Program-made: the position numbers and the translations under genes | Part shown: piece by piece, positions 21,481 through 27,516 of the stretch | Numbering within the stretch: the stretch's first letter is position 1 | Layout of the letters: the number at the start of each line of letters is the position of its first letter | Notes under the pieces: model-generated | Database searches by the model: none | Seen by the model: the letters and a program-made list of their open reading frames with translations, nothing else | What the model was told of the DNA's origin: nothing | NCBI GenBank assembly: GCA_934636305.1 | Contig: CAKUAM010000018.1 | Span: 1 to 28,739 of the forward strand | Source: an uncultured Oscillospiraceae bacterium | Lineage (GTDB): Bacteria > Bacillota > Clostridia > Oscillospirales > Oscillospiraceae | DNA: 28,739 nt | Direction: 5' to 3'

Positions 21481-22236
21481 TTATTCTGCATCCTCCAGAA
21501 TTTCCCCAGAGGCGGAGATTGTCACAACCCGAAGGGGAATGTCCTTTCCGCTGCGCTCGATGGCCTGCCGTGCGGCATATTCCAGACCGCCGCAGCACGG
21601 CACCTCCATGCGGGTGAGCGTAACGCTTCTGATCTCGTTCTCAGTCAGAATGTCTGTCAGCTTTTCCGCATAATCCACGCTGTCCAGCTTTGGACAACCG
21701 ATCAGCGTGACACATCCGCGGATAAACTCCTGGTGGAAATTTCCATACGCATATGCCGTACAGTCTGCCGCAAGCAGCAGCTCACAGCCGTTAAAATACG
21801 GCGCACGCACCGGCACAAGCTTGATCTGCACCGGCCAGTTCTGCAGCTGCCCCGGAACCTGTGCCACCGGCGCAGCGGACGCCGTATGCGGAACTGTCTT
21901 TACCTGCGAGCCGGGACAGCCGCACGCAAGCTTCTGCGGCGCGGGCACGTCAGGATTTCTCATGCTCTGTACCGCCTCGACGGCCTGCGCCGTCAGCCGC
22001 TCCTTTTTTGCCTGCAGCACGGCCTGCTCATCGTAGGCCGCCGCCTCGCGCTCCACAAAGTGAATGGCGTCCACCGGACAGACGGGCAGGCAGTTGCCAA
22101 GCCCATCACAATAATCCTCACGCAGGAGCTTCGCTTTGCCGTCTACAATGGCAATTGCACCCTCGTGGCACGCGGATGCACACAGGCCGCAGCCGGTGCA
22201 TGCGTTCCCGTCAATTTCAATGATTGTGCGTTTCAT
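21481..22236 (-). CDS. Ferredoxin-type 4Fe-4S protein with a C-terminal domain of unknown function
   Basis: A 251-residue cytoplasmic protein. The N-terminal 70 residues hold two ferredoxin motifs: CTGCGLCASACHEGAI, and a second, shortened one, CDGLGNCLPVCP. A Cys-rich linker (ACGCPG) follows. The C-terminal region (about 120-251) has further Cys in GCVTLIGCPK and VPCCGGLEYAARQAI, resembling heterodisulfide-type or iron-sulfur oxidoreductase folds. The start ATG is 7 nt after AGGAGG. It overlaps the zinc-ribbon gene by 4 bp (ATGA). It is probably an electron-transfer or redox-sensing accessory protein; its partners are unknown. Confidence 0.82.
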   Translation of the reverse strand: MKRTIIEIDGNACTGCGLCASACHEGAIAIVDGKAKLLREDYCDGLGNCLPVCPVDAIHFVEREAAAYDEQAVLQAKKERLTAQAVEAVQSMRNPDVPAPQKLACGCPGSQVKTVPHTASAAPVAQVPGQLQNWPVQIKLVPVRAPYFNGCELLLAADCTAYAYGNFHQEFIRGCVTLIGCPKLDSVDYAEKLTDILTENEIRSVTLTRMEVPCCGGLEYAARQAIERSGKDIPLRVVTISASGEILEDAE

Positions 22237-22538
22237 ATTGCATCCTCCTGTGTATGCTGCTTTGCCTGACGCTTCGCTGCACGCTCCGCGTCGATCTTCG
22301 CCTGATTGCGCCGGGCAATCTCCATGAGGCTCTGATACGTTTCCTCTCCCACGCACTGTCTGGCATATTTACACCACTGCACGCAGCTGAGCTTGTCATT
22401 ATAAATGACGAAGCCGCACCGGTCGCACGTCACCTCTGTATCCGTAGAAAAAATCTCGACCGGGTTGCCGCAGTTCGGGCAGAGCCGATCCTCAATGGTC
22501 GGGGTACGCGGCTTTCCCTGGCAGCCGTCCATAATCAT
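22233..22538 (-). CDS. Small zinc-ribbon protein
   Basis: A 101-residue protein with two CXXC-type pairs, CPNCGNP (Cys20 and 23) and CDRCGF, plus a Cys in LSCVQWCKYARQC. This is a rubredoxin- or zinc-ribbon-like binding pattern. The C-terminal third is a charged helix rich in Arg/Lys/Glu. The start codon is the first ATG of ATGATTATG, 9 nt after GGGAGG. It precedes the ferredoxin-like gene with ATGA overlap, so the two are translationally coupled and probably act together. I do not recognise a characterised family. Confidence 0.75.
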   Translation of the reverse strand: MIMDGCQGKPRTPTIEDRLCPNCGNPVEIFSTDTEVTCDRCGFVIYNDKLSCVQWCKYARQCVGEETYQSLMEIARRNQAKIDAERAAKRQAKQHTQEDAI

Positions 22539-22553
22539 CTTGCGTCGCCTCCC

Positions 22554-22582
22554 TTGACTTTCTGGGTATAGTATAGGATACT
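22554..22582 (+). promoter_or_regulatory. Promoter of the Crp/Fnr-type gene
   Basis: TTGACT (22554-22559), a 17-bp spacer and GATACT (22577-22582). The -10 overlaps the palindrome at 22568-22584, so a bound regulator would block its own promoter. Confidence 0.6.
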
Positions 22583-22597
22583 ATGAGAAAATAGTAT
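22568..22597. promoter_or_regulatory. Palindromic operator with an extra half-site (ATAGTAT-AGG-ATACTAT, then ATAGTAT)
   Basis: ATAGTAT (22568-22574), AGG and ATACTAT (22578-22584) form a perfect 7-3-7 inverted repeat. A further ATAGTAT half-site follows at 22591-22597. It lies in the 90-bp divergent gap and probably binds the adjacent Crp/Fnr protein, controlling both directions. It does not match the canonical FNR or CRP palindromes. Confidence 0.7.
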
Positions 22598-22628
22598 GTT
22601 GTTTTTCCAACGAAGGAGTCGTTGCATC

Positions 22629-23291
22629 ATGGAATTTCTTTCAGTTTTAACCGAGTGTTCCCTGTTCCGCGGTCTGTCACAGGCGGAAATCTCCGCCGTG
22701 CTGCCGTGTCTTTCCGCGCGGCAGGCACAATATGGCCGCGGGCAGTATCTGCTGCACACCGGCGAAACGGTGTCCTCACTCGGCATCGTGCTCAGCGGTG
22801 AGCTGGAGCTTTCGCAGGAGGATTTCTGGGGCAACCGGAACCTTCTCACGACGATCGGCCCGGGCGATCTGTTCGCCGAGGCATTTGCCTGCGCGCACCA
22901 GCCGTCGCCGGTCAGCGCCGTGTGCCGTGTGCCCGGGCGCGTTTTGTATCTGCGCACAGACGCAATTTTTTCCCCGTGTGAAAAATGCTGTGCGCAGCAC
23001 AAAACGCTCACACAGAATCTCATCTCCACACTGGCCCGGAAAAACATCCTGCTCAACGAAAAAGCCAGTTTTCTCTCCCAGCGCTCGACGCGGGAAAAGC
23101 TTCTGTCCTATCTGTCCGCGCAGGCACGCAGAGCCGGCAGCGCCAGCTTCACCATTCCCTTTGACCGTCAGCAGCTGGCCGATTTTCTGTCCGTCAACCG
23201 CAGCGCCATGTCCGCTGAGCTTTCCCGCATGCAGCAGGAGGGGCTGCTGCATGTGCAGCGCAGCAGATTTACACTGTATCTGCCCGAATAA
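22629..23291 (+). CDS. Crp/Fnr-family transcription regulator
   Basis: A 220-residue regulator with an N-terminal cyclic-nucleotide-binding-type beta barrel (GETVSSLGIVLSGELELSQE and GPGDLFAEAFACA) and a C-terminal winged helix whose recognition helix is in QQLADFLSVNRSAMSAELSR. Cys residues are scattered rather than arranged as an Fnr N-terminal cluster, but a CEKCC motif sits in the linker (about residues 119-123). The start is the ATG at 22629, 10 nt after AAGGAG. It is divergent from the ferredoxin/zinc-ribbon pair, so it may sense redox, oxygen or nitric-oxide stress. The signal is not evident. Confidence 0.88.
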   Translation: MEFLSVLTECSLFRGLSQAEISAVLPCLSARQAQYGRGQYLLHTGETVSSLGIVLSGELELSQEDFWGNRNLLTTIGPGDLFAEAFACAHQPSPVSAVCRVPGRVLYLRTDAIFSPCEKCCAQHKTLTQNLISTLARKNILLNEKASFLSQRSTREKLLSYLSAQARRAGSASFTIPFDRQQLADFLSVNRSAMSAELSRMQQEGLLHVQRSRFTLYLPE

Positions 23292-23300
23292 AGAAATATA

Positions 23301-23321
23301 CCCGCACAGCGGTTGTGCGGG
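23301..23321 (+). terminator. Hairpin after the Crp/Fnr-type gene
   Basis: CCCGCACA (23301-23308) and TGTGCGGG (23314-23321) form an 8-bp stem with a 5-nt loop, 9 bp after the stop. The following T-run is poor, so efficiency is uncertain. Confidence 0.5.
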
Positions 23322-23379
23322 TTGTGACATCTCTAGGGTGTATGCCTCCGGCGGCTCTATCTTTCCGTCTTGCCGGAAA

Positions 23380-23409
23380 GGTGCGCCCCGCATTTCGGGC
23401 GTACCTTTT
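23380..23409. terminator. Bidirectional terminator between convergent genes
   Basis: GGTGCGCCC (23380-23388) and GGGCGTACC (23397-23405) pair with one G-U, followed by TTTT on the plus strand. On the minus strand the following bases are AAG-complement TTTCC. It separates the Crp/Fnr gene from the ABC ATPase gene. A smaller hairpin (CTTTCCG with CGGAAAG, 23361-23380) lies just before it. Confidence 0.65.
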
Positions 23410-23426
23410 GTCTTACCTGACTGTCT

Positions 23427-24197
23427 TTATTCCTCTGCCGTCTGCTTTCTGCATTCGGCCGTAATCTGCGCCTTCAGTTCCCGCATCTGCGCGCTCTCCA
23501 GATCCCGCGGATACCCGGTCTGCATCAGATCAAACTCCCGGACAGTGCTGTCCGGGTGCATGACGATGATCCTTTCCCCGAGCAGCAGCGCCTCATCCAG
23601 CTGATGGGTCACGAGCACAATTGTACGCGGCATTTCCCGCTGGATGCGCAGAAGCTGCTCCTGCAGCTCTCCGCGCGTGAGAAAATCAAGCGAGGCAAAC
23701 GGCTCGTCCATCAGCAGCAGCTGCGCCTGGCTTGCCAGCACCCGCGCGAGTCCCAGCCGCTGCTTCATCCCGGTTGAAAGCTCCGCCGGGGTCAGGTCAA
23801 CATAGTCCTGCAGGCCGACAATCCGGACAAAGTCAACCGCGCGCTCCATGCGCTCGTCCGGCGTCTTGCCGACGCCGCACGCCATCGCCACGTTGCGCAG
23901 CACGTTCGTCCACGTGATGAGGTACGGAGCCGGGCTCAGCATGGCGCTGCGCCAGCCCGCCGGTATCAGAATCTCACCGCTGTCCGGCTGCTCCTTTTTA
24001 TCCAGCAGCTTCAGAAGCGTACTTTTGCCGCATCCGCTGCGCCCCACAATCACGCTCAGGTGTCCAACCGGAAAGCTGACAGAAAGATCCCGCAGCACTC
24101 GTCGTGTGCGGCTCTCGCGCCCGGCATGGTCGATGACAATCTCGGTGGAGTATGAGGTATAGGTTTTATTGACATTCTGCAGAGAAACTGCGTCCAT
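23427..24197 (-). CDS. ABC transporter ATP-binding protein (NitT/TauT/SsuB-like), no permease nearby
   Basis: A 256-residue ABC ATPase. Walker A is GRSGCGKSTLL, the signature is LSTGMKQRLGLAR, and Walker B is LLLMDEPFASLDF, followed by the switch His in VTHQLDEALLLGE. The overall pattern resembles ATPases of nitrate/sulfonate/bicarbonate importers. No permease or binding protein is encoded within the window; the only companion is the 105-residue two-helix protein upstream in the same operon. It might energise an unlinked system or a small non-canonical one. Confidence 0.88.
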   Translation of the reverse strand: MDAVSLQNVNKTYTSYSTEIVIDHAGRESRTRRVLRDLSVSFPVGHLSVIVGRSGCGKSTLLKLLDKKEQPDSGEILIPAGWRSAMLSPAPYLITWTNVLRNVAMACGVGKTPDERMERAVDFVRIVGLQDYVDLTPAELSTGMKQRLGLARVLASQAQLLLMDEPFASLDFLTRGELQEQLLRIQREMPRTIVLVTHQLDEALLLGERIIVMHPDSTVREFDLMQTGYPRDLESAQMRELKAQITAECRKQTAEE

Positions 24198-24216
24198 AGC
24201 TTTGCTCCGTTTTCTT

Positions 24217-24534
24217 TTATTTCTGCCGCATTCCCGCCGGCAGCTGCTTTTCGTTCCGGATCATCACCAGCGACAGCGCAAGCGCCGCGACCAGTACACA
24301 GACCGCAATCAGATAATACGGCTGGTTGGCGATATCGGCGATCGAATAGCCGCTTGTTGTGTCCGACACGGCATAGCCGATCATCAGCAGCACAAATGCT
24401 GCCGCAAACAGGATCACGCGGATAGTATTGAGCACCTTATTGCGCCCAAGCAGGAATCCATAAAACGCATCGTCGGTTTCAAACTGATCCGCCGCGTTCC
24501 ACGGCGTAAACAGCCGACAGAGAAAATCCTTCAT
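24217..24534 (-). CDS. Small two-helix membrane protein of unknown function
   Basis: A 105-residue protein with two predicted membrane helices (about 38-57, NTIRVILFAAAFVLLMIGYA, and about 74-91, YYLIAVCVLVAALALSLV). A soluble N-terminal stretch is rich in aromatic and acidic residues (FETDDAFYGFLLGRN). No family is recognised. It lies 19 bp before the ABC ATPase on the same strand, so it may be its membrane partner or a regulator of it. A promoter at 24558-24586 precedes it. Confidence 0.75.
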   Translation of the reverse strand: MKDFLCRLFTPWNAADQFETDDAFYGFLLGRNKVLNTIRVILFAAAFVLLMIGYAVSDTTSGYSIADIANQPYYLIAVCVLVAALALSLVMIRNEKQLPAGMRQK

Positions 24535-24557
24535 AAAAACACCTTTCTTTCACGAAA

Positions 24558-24586
24558 AGTATAGCAGACTCCTGCAAAAAAAGCAA
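24558..24586 (-). promoter_or_regulatory. Promoter of the small membrane protein/ABC operon
   Basis: On the minus strand TTGCTT (24581-24586), a 17-bp spacer and TATACT (24558-24563). It lies immediately next to a 29-bp palindrome at 24587-24615, which would cover or adjoin the -35 region. Confidence 0.6.
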
Positions 24587-24615
24587 TGTACCGAACAGGA
24601 AACCTGTTCGGTACA
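24587..24615 (-). terminator. Perfect 13-bp inverted repeat: terminator of the upstream operon and/or operator
   Basis: TGTACCGAACAGG (24587-24599) and CCTGTTCGGTACA (24603-24615) form a perfect stem with a 3-nt loop. On the minus strand seven T follow 4 nt later, so it fits an intrinsic terminator for the glycyl radical operon to the right. It also sits beside the -35 of the next promoter, and as duplex DNA could be an operator of TetR-like size. Confidence 0.7.
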
Positions 24616-24854
24616 CAATGCACGGCAAAAGTTTGACCATTCACAATCGCAGCAGGGCACCGTTTCGTAAGCTTTGATTCCGACTAGGGTGTATCTGAAA
24701 ACTGCAGGAACAAACTGAAAGACAAGCCACCCCACGATTCCGATCATTCATCAAGATACAACATGGGACTGTCTCAAAAGGATTTTCCAAAATCAATTGA
24801 GGCAGTCCCGATCTGTTTCGTTCATAGCCCTGCAACTGACGGTGGGGCGGAGGC
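24616..24854. other. Gene-free stretch with possible insertion-sequence relics
   Basis: Together with the promoter and palindrome to its left this makes about 320 bases without a gene. It holds CTAGGGTGTATCTGAAAAC (24684-24702) and a GGGACTGTCTCAAAA-type end (24765-24779), which resemble terminal repeats of insertion sequences. No transposase, ribosome site or convincing small gene is seen. Bases about 24634-24682 and about 24740-24788 also look like diverged copies of each other, but this is weak. Confidence 0.3.
24765..24809. repeat. 45-bp near-perfect palindrome downstream of the ROK-like gene
   Basis: GGGACTGTCTCAA (24765-24777) pairs with TTGAGGCAGTCCC (24797-24809), with one T/C difference. 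An inner GATTT/AAATC stem lies at 24781-24794. There is no T-run on either strand. It resembles the ends of insertion sequences joined head-to-head, or a small MITE-like repeat. Confidence 0.55.
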
Positions 24855-26618
24855 TCACAGGCTGAGGCAGGCGTAGTAGATGGCGCCGACAGCCTGGGCG
24901 AATTGGGCAACAGTATAGACAGGGTGTGCGGCAAGCTGGCGCATGAGGGCAGTGTTGGCCAGCGCGTCGTCGGCGGCGTACTGGACGAGCTGCGGCTCGC
25001 GTCGGTGCGCGCCCTCGCAGAGCAGGCGGAAGCAGGCCTCGTTTTTGACCAGCCGACCGAACAGCGTGCGGGAAGGCACACCGGGGTGCAGAAGAAGCTC
25101 CGTCTGCTCCCATGTGACTGCCATATGCTCGCCGATCTGGCGGAAAATTTCCTGACACGCGGGACTGCCCGCTGCGGCCTTTTCCATGAAAAATTCCAGA
25201 CATGGCTTCCGCATATCCTGTGGTTCGGTCGGCACGAGCAGTTTTTCGCCCTGCCAGCGGAACAGGCCACGCGCCATGGCCTCCGCCCAGAGGTCCGGCT
25301 CCTGCTGCGGCAGATATTTCGCGGCCAGACGGAAAACGCCGGACTGGCACGGATATTTTTGCAGCGTACCGGGAAGGTTGGTGTTGAAATTCAGAACGCT
25401 CCTGGCGTCGTCGGCATCAAACTGCCGCTGACGATAGCTGCCAAGGTCGATGATGAAGTTATAGACCTCCAGCGGGATCTGAGGGATGGAGCCGTCCGCG
25501 CGGACCCAGCCGGTGCCAAGCTCCGTGCCCAGCGTATGCGCGAAAAAGCCCCGCGAGGTATCCGCACCGGCGGCCGCCTGCTCGACCGCCTCGGTGAAGG
25601 CCGCCATTGGGCCGTCGTTTGTGAGAAGGACACGGTTCTCAGAGCCGGTATAGGCGGCGAGAAGCTGGCGCAGGCGGCCGATTTTTGCAAATTCCGTCTC
25701 ATAGTCCAGCGCCGGATTATTCCGCATGCCGCGGGTCTTATAGGTCTCGCCGCCGACGATGCGGTTGTCGATGACTACATCCGGGAAGCTTAGGCCGATG
25801 GCATCAAAGCTGCGCAGCTTCTGCCCGGCGGCGGCCTCCATCTGTGCCAGCGCGGCCTCCATGCCGGCACGGTCGGCGCCCTTATCCAGCGCCTCCTGCA
25901 CAATGCTTTTGTGCTTGCCGCAGGCGGCCAGACTTGCTGCCGCGCGCAGCAGACGCGTGAGGAAGACAATCGGCTCCGTCAGCTGACCGGCCTGCGTGAA
26001 TGCGGCAGGGAACCAGTCAAACTCCTTGAATACACAAAGATCTCCGTTCACGCTCGCGCAGAGCTTGATATCCGTGCCGCCCACGTCGATCCCGAGCAGC
26101 ATGGCGTGCTCCGCGCGCGCTGGAAGCTGAGAAAGGACCGATGCGCCGGTGCAGACCGGAACGGCCTGCGCTTCCGGCTCCTCGCAGAGGGGATGCGTCC
26201 GGAAGGAAAAGCCAGCTTCGTCCGGCAGCAGCGCCGCAAGGACGCGGTCGTTAACGTTCAGGCATTTCCCGTATCCGGTGCGCTGCAGACGGGGCGTGTG
26301 CAGCTGAAAAACCTCCGGGAGTGCCGCGGCAAGCGCCTGCAGCGCCTGATCGGCGGGATCAAAATACAGCTCCACGACGCGAGCGCCGAGCGAGGAGAGA
26401 AGATTATAGAGAAATGCGTGGACATATTCGGCGAGGAACGCGGTCTCCTCCGAACCTTCTGCGGGCGGCAGCTGCAGCGGAAAGCTGCGGGCTGTCCCGT
26501 CATAGAGCGTCAGCCGGAGATGAAACGGCCGTGTACCATTCTTTTGAAAATCGCGGTAGACATCGGTCAGGTAGACCGGCAGATCCGCGTGGGCAAGCTG
26601 CAGAAAATCCTGCTGCAT
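24855..26618 (-). CDS. ROK/ASKHA-fold protein with an N-terminal extension, in a glycyl radical enzyme operon
   Basis: A 587-residue protein. The segment LLGIDVGGTDIKLCASVNG (about 174-192) is the phosphate-1 motif of ROK-type sugar kinases and related ASKHA-fold proteins. GTELGTGWV further on resembles the second nucleotide-binding motif. The ROK zinc motif (CXCGXXGCXE) is not present. About 170 residues precede the kinase fold and match nothing I recognise, and the C-terminal part (about 430-587) is also unusual for ROK. Kinase, activator or regulator roles are all possible; ATP binding is likely. AAAGGAG lies 7 nt before the ATG, 4 bp after the activase stop. Its place in a glycyl radical operon suggests it processes the enzyme's substrate or product. 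Confidence 0.8.
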   Translation of the reverse strand: MQQDFLQLAHADLPVYLTDVYRDFQKNGTRPFHLRLTLYDGTARSFPLQLPPAEGSEETAFLAEYVHAFLYNLLSSLGARVVELYFDPADQALQALAAALPEVFQLHTPRLQRTGYGKCLNVNDRVLAALLPDEAGFSFRTHPLCEEPEAQAVPVCTGASVLSQLPARAEHAMLLGIDVGGTDIKLCASVNGDLCVFKEFDWFPAAFTQAGQLTEPIVFLTRLLRAAASLAACGKHKSIVQEALDKGADRAGMEAALAQMEAAAGQKLRSFDAIGLSFPDVVIDNRIVGGETYKTRGMRNNPALDYETEFAKIGRLRQLLAAYTGSENRVLLTNDGPMAAFTEAVEQAAAGADTSRGFFAHTLGTELGTGWVRADGSIPQIPLEVYNFIIDLGSYRQRQFDADDARSVLNFNTNLPGTLQKYPCQSGVFRLAAKYLPQQEPDLWAEAMARGLFRWQGEKLLVPTEPQDMRKPCLEFFMEKAAAGSPACQEIFRQIGEHMAVTWEQTELLLHPGVPSRTLFGRLVKNEACFRLLCEGAHRREPQLVQYAADDALANTALMRQLAAHPVYTVAQFAQAVGAIYYACLSL

Positions 26619-26622
26619 AAGA

Positions 26623-27516
26623 TCACTCCTTTATTAAATGTTTGACGCCTGCGCGCCGGACGATTTCGTAAAATGCATCCATTTCCTGCGCGCTGCAGGC
26701 GTTGCCGCCGACCGGATACGACCGGCCGAGCGACTGATATTTGCTTCTGCACAGCGGATTGAAGTTCAGAAGCTCATAGCGTGCCTCCGGCGCGCGCCCG
26801 GCGAGATACCGGGCGATGGCGCGCAGATTCTCTGCGTCCGCCGTATAGCCGGGGATAAGCGGCGTGCGCACGAGAATGTCTGCGCCGCTGTCATAGAGCA
26901 GCTCAAAATTGCGGAGGACCGGCGTGTTGTCGACGCCGAGCACGGCTTTATGCCGGGCCGGATCGAAAAGCTTGATATCGATCAAAAAGTGGTCCGTGAC
27001 CGGCATCAGGCTGCGGATGGCATCCTCCGGCGCATAGAGGCTCGTTTCGATAGCCGTGTCAACCCCGGCCTTTTTGCACAGGGAAAGCACCGCACAGGCG
27101 AAGTCCGGCTGAGCGAGCACTTCTCCACCCGAGAGCGTCACGCCGCCCTGCGAGCCGAAGAACACACGGTCGCGCAGCAGAAGGGCAGCGGCCTGTTCGG
27201 CGGAGACCGTTTTGCCGCAGAGCTCCATCGCGGCTGCGGGGCAGGCCTCAACGCACACGCCGCATGCGTTGCAGCGGGTGCGGTCGATGACCGGGCCGGG
27301 CTGCATGACGATGGTGCCTTTTTCGCAGGCCTGCGCGCAGCAGCCGCACTGCAGGCACTGGCTCTGCCGGTGCCACAGCTGTACCTCGCGGCGCAGCCCC
27401 TCCGGATTCTGGCACCACGGGCAGCGCAGAGGGCAGCCCTTCAGAAATAAGGTCGTCCGCAGCCCCTCGCCGTCGTGGATGGCAAAGCGCTTGCAGTCAA
27501 AGATTACACCGGTCAT
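26623..27516 (-). CDS. Glycyl radical enzyme activase (radical SAM)
   Basis: A 297-residue activating enzyme that uses S-adenosylmethionine to install the glycyl radical on the upstream-encoded enzyme. The radical-SAM cluster is CPLRCPWC (Cys28, 32 and 35). Two extra 4Fe-4S ferredoxin motifs follow (Cys54/57/60/64 and Cys82/85/88/92), as in activases of the non-pyruvate-formate-lyase group (such as those for glycerol, choline or hydroxyphenylacetate enzymes). GGVTLSGGE is the SAM-binding segment. It overlaps the glycyl radical enzyme gene by 4 bp (ATGA), which fixes its partner. Confidence 0.94.
   Translation of the reverse strand: MTGVIFDCKRFAIHDGEGLRTTLFLKGCPLRCPWCQNPEGLRREVQLWHRQSQCLQCGCCAQACEKGTIVMQPGPVIDRTRCNACGVCVEACPAAAMELCGKTVSAEQAAALLLRDRVFFGSQGGVTLSGGEVLAQPDFACAVLSLCKKAGVDTAIETSLYAPEDAIRSLMPVTDHFLIDIKLFDPARHKAVLGVDNTPVLRNFELLYDSGADILVRTPLIPGYTADAENLRAIARYLAGRAPEARYELLNFNPLCRSKYQSLGRSYPVGGNACSAQEMDAFYEIVRRAGVKHLIKE

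Noticed and set aside
23333..23343. An 11-base match (CTAGGGTGTAT) with 24684-24694 as a shared insertion-sequence end.
   Set aside because: An 11-mer match within a window of this size is expected by chance, and the flanks do not match.
24550..25270. Short minus-strand frames in the gene-free stretch right of the membrane protein gene.
   Set aside because: They have no ribosome site, are low in family-like content, and overlap the palindromes or the end of the ROK-like gene.
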